Made by a program: the position numbers and the translations under genes. Below the pieces are notes generated by a model. The model searched no databases. It was not told the DNA's origin and was given only the letters and a program-made list of their open reading frames with translations. Below, one piece after another: positions 1-7,822 of a stretch of DNA of 64,000 nt; positions within the stretch are counted from its first letter, which is position 1; each line of letters begins with the position of its first letter. The stretch is from Alcanivorax borkumensis SK2 (lineage in GTDB: Bacteria > Pseudomonadota > Gammaproteobacteria > Pseudomonadales > Alcanivoracaceae): contig NC_008260.1 of the NCBI RefSeq assembly GCF_000009365.1, positions 779,501-843,500 of the forward strand. The letters run 5' to 3'.

Positions 1-114
1 CGGATCCGTAGCACCAAAATCAAGGGTTGGTGAGTTATCAATACTGCACTGAATAGCCGCGAGCAATTTAAGTGGTGCTATCAGGAAAAAGAGCGCCAAC
101 ATTAACCGTTTCAT
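1..114 (-). CDS. Spore coat U-domain pilin or tip subunit, N-terminal fragment
   Basis: The N-terminus of a secreted protein runs off the left edge of the window. About 38 codons are visible: MKRLMLALFFLIAPLKLLAA is a signal peptide, followed by QCSIDNSPTLDFGATDP. A cysteine soon after cleavage and an LDFG motif are typical of the spore coat protein U (SCPU) fold used by Csu-type pilus subunits. The start overlaps the chaperone stop by 4 bp (ATGA), so it is translationally coupled and last in the visible operon. By analogy with csu operons the last subunit may be the tip adhesin (CsuE-like). That is inference, because the body of the protein is outside the window. Confidence 0.75.
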   Translation of the reverse strand, partial: MKRLMLALFFLIAPLKLLAAIQCSIDNSPTLDFGATDP

Positions 115-818
115 TTCGGGCTATCCTTCACCAAGAGGGTGAATGGGGTTCCATTGATTGATGCTGAAAAAGAGGCAACGGTGCTCTCTGCTGGAACGGT
201 TTCAATTGGGAGGAGCAATTCCCTGCCAGGCAGCACATAACCCACAAGGCCCTCTTGGATAGCAAACTTCTTATCTTGGTTGGGGGCTTGCCAGTAGGCA
301 TTTGATACTCGCGCGTGGGCGGTTCCTGTGTTGCGTATGCGTAGGGTGCCATCCTGGAGCGACACGCTAAGAGTATGATTTTGTTCTGGTGTGCCAACAA
401 ATAGCGGCAAGGACATGCGCAGCAGAACTTTGAGGTTGGCTCCTTGATCGGACTCGGTGTCCGGCACTTCACTGATGACCAGACGGTAGCTCTTCTCACT
501 ATCGGATGGTTGCGGGTTTTTCTGGATTACTCTGACTAGTTGCTCTTCGTTACCTGGAATAAGGGTCACCGGGGGAGTGATGATCAGATCGTCTTGTTGT
601 AGCAAGCGGTTTTCTCCATCGTCTCCTTGTTCCCAAGCAAAAAGCTGGATTTGGTAAAAGCCGTCTTGGGACGAACCGTTCTTGAGTTTATAGGCGGCAT
701 TAGGCTGCGATGGAGACATCTTCATGATTAGGGGCGAAACGGTGAGCTGGCCACACAGCGCAGCAGAAGGTAACAGCGTGAATAGAGAGAGAAATAGCGC
801 CTTGGTAAATATCTTCAT
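111..818 (-). CDS. Periplasmic pilus-assembly chaperone (PapD/CsuC-like)
   Basis: A 235-residue protein with a signal peptide (residues 1-22, ending AALCG) and the two immunoglobulin-like lobes of the PapD family. The N-terminal lobe begins QLTVSPLIMKMSP. The middle RLVISEVP and LRMSLPLFV strands match the conserved subunit-binding G1/F1 region of chaperones of SCPU pili. It should bind pilin subunits in the periplasm and deliver them to the usher encoded just upstream (15-bp gap). The start has an AAGGA ribosome site 9-10 bp upstream. The order pilin-usher-chaperone-subunit differs from the Acinetobacter csu order, in which the chaperone precedes the usher. The family call is firm; the particular pilus type is inferred. 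Confidence 0.88.
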   Translation of the reverse strand: MKIFTKALFLSLFTLLPSAALCGQLTVSPLIMKMSPSQPNAAYKLKNGSSQDGFYQIQLFAWEQGDDGENRLLQQDDLIITPPVTLIPGNEEQLVRVIQKNPQPSDSEKSYRLVISEVPDTESDQGANLKVLLRMSLPLFVGTPEQNHTLSVSLQDGTLRIRNTGTAHARVSNAYWQAPNQDKKFAIQEGLVGYVLPGRELLLPIETVPAESTVASFSASINGTPFTLLVKDSPK

Positions 819-833
819 GGTACACAGTCCTTT

Positions 834-3308
834 TTAACGCGCTGACGGTGGCAAACATTGATAAGGGCCAAGTCGAGGCAGGGTGCCCGGCTTTGCGGCG
901 AAGTTGAATATCACCGTACATAATTCGCCGTTGCTAATGATGTCTATTTCATTTTTACCTTCGGTTATGCCCTGCAAGAATACCTCCCCATCATAGCCCA
1001 CAACTGTGGCGTCTGCGTCTGCCAGCAGGGCTTTGGCTCCTGCCGGAACAGGTTTCCCCTGGGCGTTATGAATCACCACAATGGCACTGTTCTGCCGGGC
1101 AATGTCAAACCGGGCGGTTACCCCGGTAAGCTCTGCGGGTTTGATGGTTAGCGTCCTGGCACCACTTTGTGCATCCACCGGTAGGTCATCAATATCGATG
1201 GCGAGCTCGTTTTCAGTAAAGGGAATGATGTCAGGTAGTAGCAACCTGCCTTTGTGATTGGTTTTGCCGATCACGCGATTCGACTGGCGCACCGGTATGC
1301 CGGCATAGCCACCGGTATCGACGATGGCAAAGCTGTTGTTCATGGTGTTCGCGGCGAACAGGTCTTGGTAGTTGGAGACCAGTGAACCACTTAGGCTGGC
1401 AAAGCTATTGTTCTCGCCATCCTGACCATACACCCCAGCCTGAATGTCGCCATAGGGAGTCCACCAGCGGCCTCTTGCCTGGCGGGTACCGTTGGCGTCG
1501 GGACTATAGGCCAAGTCCCAGCCAAGATCCCAGAAATCCCGCACATGCTGGCGCAATGTGAGCAGTGTTTCGGTTTTTTCGGTTTTTTCGTTGTGGTTAA
1601 TGCGCGCCCCGGCCTGAATCGGTCGGTCGCTGGGCTTGTCCAGGCGGTAGGTAAAGCCGGCCAGCCAGGTTCTGTCGCTGGAGGCTTCCAGGTTTTGGTT
1701 AACGCTCAAGGTCAGTGAAAGTTGCTGCCACAGGCTTCGGCTATGGCCCAGTACTAGAAACCGGGTGTCGGGGCCGTTGAAAAGTCGGGTTTCTAGGTAG
1801 CTTACGTTCAGGTTTCCTTGTTGCCCGAAGCTGACGCTGCCGTTCAATTGTGTGCTGCTCTTAATAGGTATGCGCAGGTCGATGCTGTTGGATAAATCTT
1901 TGTAGCCACGGGTGCGCTCGGTGTATTGGCCGCTGATACTGTAACGTTGTGTGCGAAATTCATGACCAGCAACCCACTGGTTTCCCTGATCGTCGTTATC
2001 GCTGCCGTGGGCAATAGATAGGTTTGATACCCCAAGCAAGCCGGAACGGATCACCATGCCGGCGCCGCCGTTAGTCAATGTGCCGCTGGCGTTCAGGGTG
2101 CTTTCCAGGGTCAGAGTGTTGTTGAAACCATAGCGCGCCACACCGGTTGCCACGACCTGGTTGTCATAGTCGTTGGCGCGCTGCCCGTAAAAGCGCCGGG
2201 GGGCGCCCAGGCTGGCGGAGTAATCCCAATAGCCCTTCTTCAAAAGTTTTGGGCTGACATAAAAAGGCACGGTTTGCGCGGTTTCTCTTCCTAGTGTATC
2301 GGTGGTCACCACTTGCACTTCGCCAAAGCCGGTGACCATAGGCGATGTTTCAACAACAAAAGGGCCTGGCTGCACGGTTTGGTCCGACAGGCGAAGGTCG
2401 TTGACGAACACCTCCAGTGCCGAGGGCAGCGTTGCAGAGCCATGGATCTGTGGCAGGGGGAAGGTGATCAAGTCCGGGCGAGAGGAAAAATTTCTGCCGA
2501 TCTGTACCCCGCCCAAGCGAATTGAGGGCGACCAGGTTAGCGCGTCACTGATGGTGTCGCCCACCATGTAGGTGCGCATGTGGTTCGGGTCTGTATAGCG
2601 CCAGTAACTGTCTAGGCGGATGTAATCGCCGTTATCAGGGGCGCTATCACTCCAGCGCACCACCCCGCTGGAGCTGACCACTCCCCAATCATCGAAAGCG
2701 CGCAGCTCATGGGCAGCAGAGAGGGTTTGTTCACCGTTATCCAGCCAAGAGCTGTATGCATCGTAATTAATCAGTATACCTTGGCCACGTTGCACCGGTG
2801 AGTTAACCAGAGAAAACCCTACTTCCAGCGTTTGTTGGGGAAGCCAATTAGCAGGCACTACCAGGCTGATTTGCTGGGCGCTGTTGTCGTAGTGACCAGT
2901 AATATTAAGTTGCCCTAGCGTTTGCCATTGCTTGCTGCTTGCTTGGGCGGGAAAGGTGACTCCCTGAGAAGCCAGAGCTTGAGTATCAATGGTCAGCTCT
3001 TCACCGTATACCTGTACAGGGAGCATGTAAGCGGTGGGCCGACCGTTGAGGATTAACTGAGGGTAGGCCACATAGGTATTGCCTCCTTGGCCTCTGGCCT
3101 GGGCGCGTAATCGGACAATGTCGGATGGGGAGTACGCGCTGGAAAGGCGGACGACCTGCGATTCATTTGCTGCCCGCTCAAGGGGTGAGCTTTGGGCATG
3201 AATGACGGATGAGACGGATAATAGAGCCAGTAATGCCGCGGCCTTAAAGGCTGCGCTAAGCATACAGGCAGGCAGGGGGGAACAGATCCTGTCATCGCTG
3301 CTATTCAC
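834..3308 (-). CDS. Outer-membrane fimbrial usher (CsuD-like)
   Basis: Usher of about 824 residues. It has an N-terminal export signal (hydrophobic AAFKAAALLALLSVSSVIHA), a POTRA-like N-terminal domain, a 24-strand pore with the plug region near VQPGPFVVETSPMVTGFGE, and C-terminal beta domains ending LGPYQCLPP. It secretes and polymerises chaperone-bound pilins through the outer membrane. I prefer the GTG start at 3308 because AGGAAAGG lies at good spacing before it. An in-frame ATG at 3359 overlaps the pilin stop (TGATG) and would add 17 basic residues (MPLPRCPWRRGKKERRS). Either start is coupled to the pilin. Length and motifs fit the family well. Confidence 0.88.
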   Translation of the reverse strand: MNSSDDRICSPLPACMLSAAFKAAALLALLSVSSVIHAQSSPLERAANESQVVRLSSAYSPSDIVRLRAQARGQGGNTYVAYPQLILNGRPTAYMLPVQVYGEELTIDTQALASQGVTFPAQASSKQWQTLGQLNITGHYDNSAQQISLVVPANWLPQQTLEVGFSLVNSPVQRGQGILINYDAYSSWLDNGEQTLSAAHELRAFDDWGVVSSSGVVRWSDSAPDNGDYIRLDSYWRYTDPNHMRTYMVGDTISDALTWSPSIRLGGVQIGRNFSSRPDLITFPLPQIHGSATLPSALEVFVNDLRLSDQTVQPGPFVVETSPMVTGFGEVQVVTTDTLGRETAQTVPFYVSPKLLKKGYWDYSASLGAPRRFYGQRANDYDNQVVATGVARYGFNNTLTLESTLNASGTLTNGGAGMVIRSGLLGVSNLSIAHGSDNDDQGNQWVAGHEFRTQRYSISGQYTERTRGYKDLSNSIDLRIPIKSSTQLNGSVSFGQQGNLNVSYLETRLFNGPDTRFLVLGHSRSLWQQLSLTLSVNQNLEASSDRTWLAGFTYRLDKPSDRPIQAGARINHNEKTEKTETLLTLRQHVRDFWDLGWDLAYSPDANGTRQARGRWWTPYGDIQAGVYGQDGENNSFASLSGSLVSNYQDLFAANTMNNSFAIVDTGGYAGIPVRQSNRVIGKTNHKGRLLLPDIIPFTENELAIDIDDLPVDAQSGARTLTIKPAELTGVTARFDIARQNSAIVVIHNAQGKPVPAGAKALLADADATVVGYDGEVFLQGITEGKNEIDIISNGELCTVIFNFAAKPGTLPRLGPYQCLPPSAR

Positions 3309-3358
3309 GGAGCGCCTTTCCTTTTTCCCCCGCCGCCAAGGGCAGCGGGGAAGAGGCA

Positions 3359-3886
3359 TCAGTAAGTCAGCGTTACGGTGACGGTATCGGTGAGTGCTAG
3401 GCCCGTGGCATTGAAGGTGTCAGCGGCATCAATGGTCGGTGTCTGAGCCGGGATGCGACCATAAATATCAATGTTCTGGGAGGCGCCGGTGCCATTGAAA
3501 GCAACATCGTCCGTGTCGGTCCAGGCGGTGGTTCTGCCGGAGTCCTGGAAAATTTGATAGCTGACATAGGAGGCGTTGGCAGACTTCATGGCGCGCTCTG
3601 TGGCCACAGGGCCATCGCCGAAATTGGCGCCATTTGTCAGGCCGATGGTGAAGTCCGCACCATTGGAGCAAGTCACCGTCACGGAGTTGGCTGCATCAAT
3701 GTTGCCTGCTACCACGTCGGCATCGGTTTGGTCGCCAAAATCCAGGTCAGTGGTGCTGTCTAGGGTGCAGGACGATTGCAGGTTGAGCAGTACATCAAAG
3801 CTATCTGTCAGTTCAGCGGCAGAGGTAATTACTGCGGTGCTCATTAAGGTGGAGCCGAGAGCCAGAGCGGTAAGTGTTTTTTTCAT
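3359..3886 (-). CDS. Spore coat U-domain major pilin (CsuA/B-like)
   Basis: A 175-residue secreted subunit. A signal peptide (MKKTLTALALGSTLMSTAVI, then TSAAEL) is followed by LNLQSSCTLDSTTDLDFGDQ, the conserved cysteine and LDFG of the SCPU domain. A second cysteine (VTVTCSNGADF) is probably its disulfide partner, and the C-terminus TDTVTVTLTY looks like a donor-strand/usher recognition strand. It is the first gene of the operon and therefore likely the main shaft subunit. The start is ambiguous: ATG at 3886 gives the cleanest signal peptide, ATG at 3898 adds MDKN, and neither has a strong ribosome site. The stop overlaps the possible usher ATG. Confidence 0.85.
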   Translation of the reverse strand: MKKTLTALALGSTLMSTAVITSAAELTDSFDVLLNLQSSCTLDSTTDLDFGDQTDADVVAGNIDAANSVTVTCSNGADFTIGLTNGANFGDGPVATERAMKSANASYVSYQIFQDSGRTTAWTDTDDVAFNGTGASQNIDIYGRIPAQTPTIDAADTFNATGLALTDTVTVTLTY

Positions 3887-3930
3887 GTTTTTATCCATTG
3901 CCAATGAGTCGTTAAGTGACAAATTAATTT

Positions 3931-3946
3931 TGTGATATATGTCACG
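3931..3946 (-). promoter_or_regulatory. CRP/Vfr-like operator upstream of the pilus operon
   Basis: TGTGATATATGTCACG fits the CRP-type consensus TGTGA-N6-TCACA with one mismatch, about 45 bp upstream of the pilin start. It would place the pili under cAMP-receptor-protein (Vfr-like) control. This is pattern matching only. Confidence 0.45.
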
Positions 3947-4238
3947 CTTTGGGTTTGGTGGTTCGACTTTATGAGCGAGGTTAAAAGCGGTAAATCAATT
4001 ACAGGTAATGCGGCAGAAATTGGTGATGAATGGGATTCGTTTTCAGCTAAGGGCTTTCTGCAATGTTTCGGGTGCCCTTGCACGCATTGACTATAGGTGT
4101 GTTATGGATGGGGTGCCGGTGGTGTGAAAACGCTTGCTGAGCGGAAATCCCCGTGCCGCTTCCGGTTGAGTTAAGAGCCTTCTACTTGCCAGAAGTTGAG
4201 TGAGATTGAGCGGGTAGAGAAGAGGGGGATGGAGAAGA
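3947..4238. other. Non-coding region upstream of the pilus operon
   Basis: Intergenic DNA between the pilus operon (minus) and the terminator of the aldehyde dehydrogenase gene (minus). I see no credible gene here. It presumably holds the pilus promoter and any extra regulatory sites; no clear -35/-10 pair stands out. Confidence 0.4.
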
Positions 4239-4264
4239 CGGCAGGCCTGTGAATAGGCCTGCCG
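4239..4264 (-). terminator. Hairpin terminator after the aldehyde dehydrogenase gene
   Basis: Perfect 10-bp stem (CGGCAGGCCT / AGGCCTGCCG) with a 6-nt loop, beginning 9 bp beyond the aldehyde dehydrogenase stop. It lacks a long U-tract, so termination strength is uncertain. Confidence 0.6.
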
Positions 4265-4273
4265 CTTTGAAAT

Positions 4274-5704
4274 TTACGGTGCGGTACGAATCACCAGTAA
4301 ACGCTCTTCAGTCATGTCATTGATGGCCCAGCGAATGCCTTCGCGGCCCAGGCCTGAGTCTTTCACGCCGCCGTAGGGCATGTTGTCCACGCGCCAGCTG
4401 GGCACATCGCCGATCACCACACCGCCCACTTCCAGTTCGTCCCAGGCTTTGTGGGCTTTGTACAGGTCACGGGTGAAGATGCCGGCTTGCAAGCCGAATT
4501 TGGACTCGTTAACGGTGTTCAGCGCTTCGTCGAAATTGGTGAAGCGGCTGATGACGGCAACAGGACCGAAGGCCTCTTCTTCCACGATGTTGCTGCCTTT
4601 AGGGGCGTTTTCCAGCAGGGTGGCTTCGAGCATGGCGCCTTCGCGCTTGCCGCCCACTAATAGGGTAGCGCCGGCGTCCACGGCTTCATTGATCCAGTTT
4701 TCCAATCGGGTAGCTTCGCCTTCCGAAATCACCGGGCCGATGAAGGTTTCTTCATCTTTAGGGTCCCCCATTGTCAGGCTGGCCGTTTTTTCTACCAAAA
4801 GGGTTTTTAGTTCGTCGTAAATGGCATCGTGAATCAATATGCGTTGTACGCCGATGCAACTTTGTCCGGACTGATAGAAGGCACCGAAAGTAATGCGCTC
4901 TACGGCATCGTCCAGATCGGCATCTTCATCCACGATCACCGCCGCGTTGCCGCCCAGTTCCAGAATGACTGGTTTCTTGCCGGCACGGGCTTTCAGGTCC
5001 CAGCCCACGTCTGGGCTGCCGGTGAAGCTGAGCAGCTTGAAACGCTCGTCGGTGGTGAACAGGTCGGCGCCTTCACGGTGACAGGGAAGGATGGAGAACG
5101 CCCCTTTCGGTAGGTCGGTTTCTGCCAGCACTTCACCAATGATGATGGCGCCAATGGGCGTGCGGCTGGCCGGTTTGAGGACAAAGGGACAGCCGGCAGC
5201 AATGGCCGGCGCCACTTTATGGGCGGCCAGGTTAAGTGGGAAATTGAACGGGGAAATAAAAGAGCACGGGCCAATGGGCACGCGCTTGACCATGCCCCGG
5301 TAGCCTTTGGCGCGGGCGGCAATTTCCAGGTTCGGCATTTCGCCATCGATGCGTACAGCTTCTTCGGCGGCGACTCGGAAAGTGTCGATCAGGCGGCCCA
5401 CTTCACCACGGGCGTCCTTGATGGGTTTGCCCGCTTCGATGCACAGCGCTAGGGCCAGTTCTTCAAAGCGCTCTTCAAAGCGCTTAACGCAATGGTAGAG
5501 AATCGCCTGGCGTTCGTAAGGGGCCAGTTGTGCCATGGGCTTGGTGGCTTTGTCGGCCGCGTCGATGGCCTTGTCGATAGTGGCGGCATCCGCCATGGCG
5601 ACACGGGTGGCGACGTTACCGCTGTATTTGTCGGTAACATCCAGATCTTGGTTGGCGAACACAGCTTCGTTGGCCAAGTAGTACGGGTAAGCGTCTTTTA
5701 ACAT
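4274..5704 (-). CDS. NAD(P)+-dependent aldehyde dehydrogenase (GAPN/lactaldehyde type)
   Basis: A 476-residue member of the aldehyde dehydrogenase superfamily. It oxidises an aldehyde to the acid in the cytoplasm through a thiohemiacetal on cysteine. Visible motifs in order: the cofactor-pocket asparagine in SPFNFPLNLAAHK, the phosphate-binding LKPASRTP, SFTGSPDVG, the general-base glutamate in LELGGNA, and the catalytic cysteine in YQSGQSCIGVQR. The C-terminus carries EEEAFGPV and the MPYGGVKDSGLGREG signature. The sequence is closest in style to the GAPN/lactaldehyde/succinate-semialdehyde branch, but the substrate cannot be read from sequence. It lies downstream of, and probably co-transcribed with, a ThDP enzyme (111-bp gap with an inverted repeat), suggesting linked 2-oxoacid/aldehyde metabolism. 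AAGGA precedes the start. Confidence 0.85.
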   Translation of the reverse strand: MLKDAYPYYLANEAVFANQDLDVTDKYSGNVATRVAMADAATIDKAIDAADKATKPMAQLAPYERQAILYHCVKRFEERFEELALALCIEAGKPIKDARGEVGRLIDTFRVAAEEAVRIDGEMPNLEIAARAKGYRGMVKRVPIGPCSFISPFNFPLNLAAHKVAPAIAAGCPFVLKPASRTPIGAIIIGEVLAETDLPKGAFSILPCHREGADLFTTDERFKLLSFTGSPDVGWDLKARAGKKPVILELGGNAAVIVDEDADLDDAVERITFGAFYQSGQSCIGVQRILIHDAIYDELKTLLVEKTASLTMGDPKDEETFIGPVISEGEATRLENWINEAVDAGATLLVGGKREGAMLEATLLENAPKGSNIVEEEAFGPVAVISRFTNFDEALNTVNESKFGLQAGIFTRDLYKAHKAWDELEVGGVVIGDVPSWRVDNMPYGGVKDSGLGREGIRWAINDMTEERLLVIRTAP

Positions 5705-5772
5705 GTTGGTTCCTTAATGGCGTTAGTGAGGCCATGAGGTTGGGGCAATCTATGATTCGCTAGCATGGGACA

Positions 5773-5815
5773 CGCAACATACGGGCACGCAAAAGCTTAT
5801 TGCGTGCTGCGTTGC
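5773..5815. repeat. Nested inverted repeat between the ThDP enzyme and aldehyde dehydrogenase genes
   Basis: Inner stem GCACGCAA (5785-5792) / TTGCGTGC (5800-5807), flanked by an outer GCAAC (5774-5778) / GTTGC (5811-5815). The right half, GCGTGCTGCGTTGC, recurs with one mismatch at 27385-27398, also directly beside a gene end. It looks like a small dispersed intergenic element or processing hairpin. Confidence 0.45.
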
Positions 5816-7456
5816 TCACAACTTGCTGCTGAGTTCGCGGATTTCCCGGTTGAGGATACGGCTGTTGTCGCGGTAATCCACCATGCAGTCGATCACGTGT
5901 ACGCCCCCCTGTTGGTAGCACTCTTCCACCAGCGGGCCCAGTCCGGCAGTGGACTCCACGCGGTGGCCGTTGGCGCCGTAGGCACGGGCATAGGCAACAA
6001 AATCCGGGTTCTGGAAGTCCAGGCCGAAGTCTTGGAAGTCCATGTCGTTCTGCTTCCACTTGATCATGCCGTAGCCATCGTCGCGTAAAATCAGCACTAC
6101 GATGTCGAGCTTCAGGCGTACTGCAGTTTCCAGTTCTTGGCTATTCATCATGAAGCCGCCGTCGCCGACGATGGCCATCACGCGACGGTCCGGGTGTACC
6201 ATTTTGGCGGCCATGCCAGAAGGAAGGCCGGCGCCCATGGTCGCCAAGGCGTTGTCGAGCAGTACCGTGTTGGGTTTGGTCGCTGGGTAGTTACGGGCAA
6301 ACCAGATTTTGTACATGCCGTTATCTAGGGTCAGGATCCCGTCTTCCGGCATGATCTTGCGTATCTCGTCCACCAGGCGTTGCGGGCGGATCGGGAAGCT
6401 ATCGTCCTGTATGCCTTCATGGATGTGTTTTTGCAGCGCATCGCGGATACGGTGGAAATCCGAGAAGCTCCAATGTTCTTGGGGGGCCAAGCGTTCTTTA
6501 AGCTGCCACAGGCTGTTGGCAATGTCGCCGACCACTTCAATTTGGGGAAAGTAGACCGGGTCTACCTGGGCGGAGTTGAAGTTGATGTGAACCACTTCGG
6601 CCCCGCCGGGGCGCATAAAGAAGGGCGGCTTTTCCACCACGTCGTGGCCCACGTTGATGATCAGGTCGGCCTGGTCGATGGCGCGATGCACGAAGTCGCC
6701 GGAGGACAAGGCTGTGTTACCCAGGAAGTGTGGGCCGGTTTCATCAACCACGCCTTTACCCATCTGGGTGGTGATCACCGGGATGCCCAGCTTCTCCACG
6801 AACTGGCGCAGCATTTTACTGGTCAGCTTACGGTTGGCACCGGCCCCGGCCAGCAGCAGCGGTTTGCGAGCACCCTTAATTGCCTCGATGGCCTTGCAGA
6901 TGGCCTTGTCTTCAGCGATAGGCCGGCGGGTAGCACTGGGTTCCGTTACCGGCATGGTGGAGTGTTCGCGGGCAATATCTTCCGGCAGTTCCAGGTGAGT
7001 AGCCCCAGGGCGCTCTTCTTGGGCCAGGCGGAACGATTCGCGGATACGGGTGGGGATGGAGTCGCCACTGACAACTTGTTTAGTGAACTTGGTGAGTGGG
7101 CGCATCATGTCGACCACGTCGATGATTTGGAACTGGCCTTGCTTGCTGGTTTTGATCGGCTTTTGGCCAGTGATCATGACCATGGGCATGGCTCCGAGCT
7201 GGGCGTAGGCGGCAGCAGTAACCAAGTTAGTGGCACCGGGACCCAAGGTGGACATACAAACCCCGGCTTTGCCGGTGAGTCGACCGTAGGTGGATGCCAT
7301 GAAGCCGGCGGCCTGTTCGTGGCGGGTGATCACCAGCTCAATGTTGGAGCCGCGCAGGGACTCCAGCAAATCGAGGTTCTCTTCACCGGGAATGGCAAAC
7401 ACATGTTCAACCCCTTCTGCTTCCAGGGCGCGAACGAACAAATCCGATGCTTTCAT
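5816..7456 (-). CDS. Acetolactate-synthase-like ThDP-dependent enzyme
   Basis: A 546-residue three-domain thiamine-diphosphate enzyme. The Pyr domain contains the catalytic glutamate in TRHEQAAGFMA (about residue 47) and STLGPGATNLVTA. The PP domain contains the Mg/ThDP motif GDGGFMMNSQELETA, followed about 30 residues later by NDM. The family condenses or cleaves 2-oxoacids; acetolactate synthase large subunits and catabolic AlsS are the nearest types. No regulatory small subunit (IlvH-like) is adjacent, which argues against the biosynthetic IlvBH enzyme. The start has GGAG at good spacing. It is paired with an aldehyde dehydrogenase downstream, so its product could be an aldehyde; this is inference. 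Confidence 0.82.
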   Translation of the reverse strand: MKASDLFVRALEAEGVEHVFAIPGEENLDLLESLRGSNIELVITRHEQAAGFMASTYGRLTGKAGVCMSTLGPGATNLVTAAAYAQLGAMPMVMITGQKPIKTSKQGQFQIIDVVDMMRPLTKFTKQVVSGDSIPTRIRESFRLAQEERPGATHLELPEDIAREHSTMPVTEPSATRRPIAEDKAICKAIEAIKGARKPLLLAGAGANRKLTSKMLRQFVEKLGIPVITTQMGKGVVDETGPHFLGNTALSSGDFVHRAIDQADLIINVGHDVVEKPPFFMRPGGAEVVHINFNSAQVDPVYFPQIEVVGDIANSLWQLKERLAPQEHWSFSDFHRIRDALQKHIHEGIQDDSFPIRPQRLVDEIRKIMPEDGILTLDNGMYKIWFARNYPATKPNTVLLDNALATMGAGLPSGMAAKMVHPDRRVMAIVGDGGFMMNSQELETAVRLKLDIVVLILRDDGYGMIKWKQNDMDFQDFGLDFQNPDFVAYARAYGANGHRVESTAGLGPLVEECYQQGGVHVIDCMVDYRDNSRILNREIRELSSKL

Positions 7457-7576
7457 GACTCTTTGTCTCCAGTTTGTCCCGTTTTTGGCTTGCGGCCTTG
7501 CCGGGTTCCACGATGCGTGGCGATAAAATTATTACCGCGTGTGATGCAAAGATGATGCCGCTTTTTCTTTGTTATG

Positions 7577-7593
7577 GTGCATATATAATGCAC
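7577..7593. promoter_or_regulatory. Operator-like palindrome over a TATAAT box
   Basis: GTGCAT-ATATA-ATGCAC is a perfect 6-bp inverted repeat that overlaps a TATAAT (7584-7589). It lies in the 366-bp divergent region between the ThDP enzyme (minus) and the amidohydrolase (plus), and could be a repressor operator for either. The rest of that region has only a short hairpin, AAGGGCAG/CTGCCCTT at 7747-7765, 58 bp before the amidohydrolase start. Confidence 0.4.
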
Positions 7594-7822
7594 ATAAAAG
7601 GTGCGGCGGCTCTAGGTTCGGCTTCACTATAGCGCGCTGAAGAGGCAAGCCGGTATGGGGTTAACGAATCTGTCTGATTGAAAAAGGTGATGAAAGCAGA
7701 AGGGGTTTTGGCCTTAGAGACAGCAAGCTTGTTCTCCGCGGTGGAGAAGGGCAGAGTCTGCCCTTAATGAGTGAAGGCTTGTGGGTGGCTAAATGCACCG
7801 GCCAGCATTGAGAGAGAGAGCG

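Noticed and set aside
6380..7555. 391-codon plus-strand open frame opposite the ThDP enzyme gene
   Set aside because: It is a mirror of a well-supported coding strand in GC-rich DNA. Its translation is His/Gly/Asp-rich without domain features, and it runs through the divergent promoter region.
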